This document shows, piece by piece, positions 60,431 to 64,000 of a DNA stretch of 64,000 bases. Under the pieces are notes generated by a model. The model was not told the DNA's origin. It saw only the letters and a program-made list of their open reading frames with translations, and ran no database searches. The stretch is taken from assembly GCA_003024785.1 (NCBI GenBank), contig PUQB01000273.1, forward strand, positions 520,699 to 584,698. Direction: 5' to 3'. The number at the start of each line of letters is the position of its first letter. Position 1 is the first letter of the stretch. Source of the DNA: Selaginella tamariscina. Taxonomy: Eukaryota; Streptophyta; Lycopodiopsida; Selaginellales; Selaginellaceae. Position numbers and translations under genes: made by a program.

Positions 60431-60795
60431 CCTCTGCGACAGCCCTCTCTACCTTAAGATCTGGTTGCTTTCATTGCTCATCGTATTGAACCCTAGTGTC
60501 AACACTCGGAGAATATGCTTAAAATATTCCCAATGTGAAATTGGAAATACCCTGAACAGGTTGTACACCCACACATATCAGCTTAAACCAACATAAGACT
60601 TTCAAACATACCTAGAATCTCACGCCAACTCACTAAGCAAGTGTTCTTCGAAGTTTGACAACTCATAGGATCAAACTCTCTGCGCAGAATATAGACATGT
60701 CAACCAAAAGCAATAGAGTATATCAAAGAATTTAGAGTTTTCTAAACATTGAAACACCTATGACTTAAGGCAATCCTACTGACCGTAGAGAACTT

Positions 60796-60807
60796 GCTCT
60801 GATACCA
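60796..60807 (-). other. Primer-binding site of element B
   Basis: On the minus strand TGGTATCAGAGC, the standard site for initiator tRNA-Met, lies two bases inside the LTR border. Confidence 0.9.
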
Positions 60808-60809
60808 AT

Positions 60810-61252
60810 TGTCAGATTTTTTACCTGGTGCCACAAAGGTGGCTTGCCAAGTGCCAACCTTGGAATCCCCTCTCTTGCAAACCCCACGGAACCTGGTAAA
60901 GTAACCCATATTAGGAATCCAATCCTTAGGAAGTCAAACCCCTAGCTGACTAAGTCCTCAAAAGACTCACATTGTGAATCAGGATACACGGACTAGCCGA
61001 GCTTTAGGTGTCGTTCCTAGCTTGGCGTGAGGCGGCCGGAGCAAGGCCTCAACCACTAGTTTTGCGGAACGTGAACTCGGGCAATGCCTTTGAGCTTGCA
61101 AGCAGGTTTTCGGAACAGGAATCTGTCTAACTCCTTGGAAGTGACGTGCCCCTATCTCAAAGGCAAGATCCTGCCAACGATAAGGATAGTCTAACCCTAG
61201 GGTGGGTTGTACCCCTGTTGTGTGGAAGTTTGGGCGGCACAACGGAGGGTTG
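60810..61252 (-). repeat. Partial 5' LTR of element B
   Basis: About 443 bp of the LTR, starting at the internal border (TGTCAG). It ends where element C begins, so the outer half is missing here and may lie beyond the window. Confidence 0.85.
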
Positions 61253-64000
61253 TGTCACGACCCGATACTGGATATAGGATTCCGGATACAGGATACGGGT
61301 TGCAGGACTTTTCTATAGGATATTCCTACCAGGATTCCTGACACAGGATACAGTTGCAGGATATTCCTACGAGGATAAGGGACATGTGGACTCATCTTAG
61401 CCTCTGCATGCATGTAGTCACTTTGCATGCATGCAACCACTTTTAACACTCATGCCTAGATTAGCTCTTGGAGTTGTGAACATAAAAGCTCCGACCTAAT
61501 TGTTGTACAATCAGTTACTATCAACACCAGTCTTACTACGATCAATCTCGTCTTGTCTTGTTCTTGTCTTGTTTCCTGTCCTGCTCCTGTCTTGCTCATG
61601 TTTCCTGTCATGCTCTTGTCTTATTCTTGGATCATGTCTTGTTTCTGTCTTGTTCCTGGATCCTGTCTTGCGCCTTCCTGTCTTGCTCCCGAATCCTATC
61701 CTGATTCTGTCTTGCTCCTGGATCCGTCCTGTTCCTGTTCCTAGTTCCTGTCCTGCTCTCGGTCCTGCTCCTGAGTCAAGCCTTCTTGTTCTTGGAATCC
61801 TGTTCTCTTCCTGGTTCCTGGATCATGATTGACAGTTTGATAATAACTGCTTTCAATAGCTCTCCGTTTTTCAACTACTTTTTTTTCCTTGATTCTTTTC
61901 CTTCGTTTTTCTCCTTTTTCTTTCATAGATCATGGCTGATTTTTGAGCGCTTTCAACGCAAGCACCAAATGTTGCTGCATGAGCTGGCCACTTTGCACCA
62001 AGTGGTCACCGATCTATAGGGTTCCACCAATGCGGCACATGCAGCTGCTGATGCATCCTCCAAGGCTGCTGCGCAGGCTCTCTCTCAGGCATCGGTGGTT
62101 CCCTCTTCATCGAACTTTTCTTCGGAGCCAAAGATCAACATGCCAAAAAGTTCATGGTAATCGTGCCGATTTCCAAGGTTTCCTGAATCAGATCCGACTC
62201 TTGATACACATGCAACCACACCGCTACTCGACTGATGCTCAAAAGGTGGGTTTTTTGGCATCCTTACTAAGTGGATCTCCACGGGCTTGGGTTGCCCCCT
62301 TGCTGGAGCATGACGACCCATTGATGGAAAGACTTTGAAGGTTTTGTGGCTGCCTTTGAAGCCTGCTTTGGAGATCCTGATAAGTACCATTCCGCATGCA
62401 CGAAGTTACGAAAGCTCACTCAAGGATCCCGACCAGCTTCCGTCTATGCATCCGAATTTCAGCAACTTTGCACAAACATTCCATGGGACGAGACTGCATT
62501 GATCGAACACTTCCGTTTTGGGTTGAGGGATGACATGAAGGACTTCTCCTTACGTTACCGGATGCTCAAACATTAGTGGAAATCATGCAACAGCTATTCG
62601 TTGCGACAACCGTTTGTTCGACGCGTCGTTAGGAAAGATCCCGTCAGCAGTTCCTGCAAACCAATCCTGCAGCTATGGTACATGTTCCTGCACCACCTTC
62701 TGGAGTAGTTCCTATGGAGGTTGAGAAATCCAAGTGTGGCTCTCTTTCCGCTGCTGAGAAGCAACATCGTCGCAGTGAAAACCTATGCTTAGTATTGTGG
62801 TGGAGCAGGACACAAAGTGACAGATTGTCCTATTAAAGCCAGGAACTTCAAGACACGCGAAGTTGAAGCTGAAGTTTAGTCAGAAAACTCCAATGTCCAC
62901 TTCGTCTAGGAGCCGCAAAGTTGGACGTAGTTCTTCCAATCCTGTATCAGTTTCGAAGGTTCCTCCTCAACAGGATCCACCTCCTGTTGATTTGTTAGCA
63001 CGTTCACAGGCTTTCCCCACTCCTGCGCAACCACGGACTCCTGTATAGGATCTTCCAATCCTGTCCACTTGTCAACATCCACACAGGTTCTTTCCAATCC
63101 TGCTCTTTCTGTTACTCTGCTTCTGTTCCACCCCCCAAGATCCTTCCTCTTTTTCAGTCACAACTCCCTTCTTCTCCTCTCCGAGTTCTTACCACTACCA
63201 TGCATGAACTCGCCACTAATCCTGCTCCTTTCCACCTTTTTGCCTTTCAAGTAACTCCTACGTCTTCTTCTACCTTTCCTGTATCCGACTCTCATGTTTT
63301 TCAATCTCCTTCTCCTACTCCTTCTCCTTCTCCTCCTTCTTCCCTACCATCCAAGTACCACGACTTTAAGGACGTTTTTGACAAGCACAAGGCTGCAGTT
63401 CTTTCTGTTCACAGGTCCTACGACTGTCCTATTGATCTTGCGGAAGGAAAGACTCCATCATTCGGACCAATTTATGCATTGTCACCCACAGAGTTGGAGG
63501 TTCTTCGTCAGTACATCGGGACAACTTGGCATCCAGCTTCATTCGTCACTCAAAGCCCCTTGCAGGAACCTATCTTCTTTGTCAAGAAGAAGGATGGGAG
63601 TTACGTTTGGTTATGACTACAGGGGTTTTGAATTAAGTCACCATTCGGAATCGGTACCCGTTGCCATTGATCCCGGAACTTCTCGATCGGCTGCGAGGAG
63701 CAAAGGTGTTACGAAGATCGACTTACGAGGGGCCTACAACCTTGTACGAATTTGTCCAGGCGATGAGTGGAAGACTGCCTTTCGTACAAGGTATGGACAC
63801 TTTGAGTACACGGTGATGCCTTCGGCCTTACGAATGCCCTAGCCGTGTTCTAATACATGGTGAACGACATCTTTCATGACTTCTTGGACCAGTTTGTGGT
63901 GATCTACCTCGACGACATTTTGATTTTCTCCAAGGACCAGGCAGCACATGACAAGCACGTACGATTAGTTCTACAGCAGCTTCGCGAGCATGGCCTGTAT
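61253..64000 (+). mobile_element. Ty3/gypsy element C, 5' part only
   Basis: The LTR begins TGTCACGACCCGATACTGG at 61253, a start typical of plant Tekay/Del-like chromoviruses. A tract of TCCTG/CTTGTTCC repeats fills 61550-61800; the 3' LTR border was not fixed. A gag region follows (AWVAPLLEHDDPLMERL near 62290, EFQQLCTNIPWDETALIEHF near 62455), then a spacer rich in Ser/Pro. Reverse transcriptase starts about 63340 ([37 protein letters not shown]) and reaches the YLDDILIFS box at about 63905-63930 before the window ends. It is broken at several places and is younger than B, into whose LTR it inserted. Confidence 0.85.

Larger units (their letters stand above)
50123..61252 (-). mobile_element. 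Ty3/gypsy chromovirus B, inverted sister of A, nested insertions
   Basis: Read on the minus strand: a partial 5' LTR (61252-60810), primer-binding site, gag (60430-59743, continuing after an insertion from 56186), knuckle/protease (55934-55044), reverse transcriptase/RNase H (55100-53728), integrase with chromodomain (53815-52262) and a 3' LTR (51893-50123). It is very similar to A through most of its length. It is broken at several places and by a 3.55-kb transposon in gag and a 0.8-kb one in the LTR. It lies inside the copia element; its right end is cut off by element C. Confidence 0.9.

Noticed and set aside
62085-62390. Minus-strand frame opposite gag of element C
   Set aside because: Antisense reading of the gag region without own motifs.

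Overview
This is nuclear DNA of a land plant. Supporting signs are GT-AG introns, AAACCCTA-type telo-boxes upstream of genes, plant versions of ERG28, an LEA_2 glycoprotein and an FUBP-like KH protein, and plant chromoviruses primed by initiator tRNA-Met. Most of the window is transposable-element debris. I cannot fix the clade; a non-seed plant is possible but unproven.

Layout. 1-5.1 kb: two divergent genes with very short introns (42-68 bp). One, on the minus strand, carries a ParB/sulfiredoxin-like DGNHR motif and has a 5' leader built from tandemly multiplied exons. The other, on the plus strand, has an N-terminal zinc finger and a C-terminal SWIM zinc finger. 5.4-8.6 kb: a DNA-transposase relic and worn LTR copies. 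8.6-15.9 kb: Ty3/gypsy chromovirus A. 16-24.6 kb: relics of a hAT transposase, a Tat/Athila-like gypsy element, a chromovirus 3' end and a large inverted pair of LTR-like repeats. 25.3-36.2 kb: a host-gene island with five genes: an RNase H-like protein (-), a KH-domain RNA-binding protein (-), a mitochondrial carrier (+), ERG28 (-) and an LEA_2 membrane protein (+). The KH/carrier and ERG28/LEA pairs are divergent; the carrier and ERG28 converge. 36.7-48.3 kb: a 456-bp TIR element, another LTR copy, AT-rich sequence, transposase relics and a lectin-domain fragment. 48.3-64 kb: a nest in which a Ty1/copia element is interrupted by chromovirus B (minus, closely related to A), which itself received a 3.55-kb CACTA-like element in gag, an 0.8-kb TIR element in its LTR and a second gypsy element (C) at its right end.

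Main points. (1) The left gene pair looks like one unit: a leader of repeated exons, a DGNHR protein, and a zinc-finger/SWIM protein without a recognisable transposase core. (2) Conserved host genes carry single-base length differences, several of them in homopolymers, which suggests unpolished sequence or recent decay. (3) Element ends can be set to the base in two cases by TIRs plus 3-bp target duplications. No prokaryotic genes, rRNA genes or CRISPR arrays are present; I found no tRNA gene but could not scan exhaustively.
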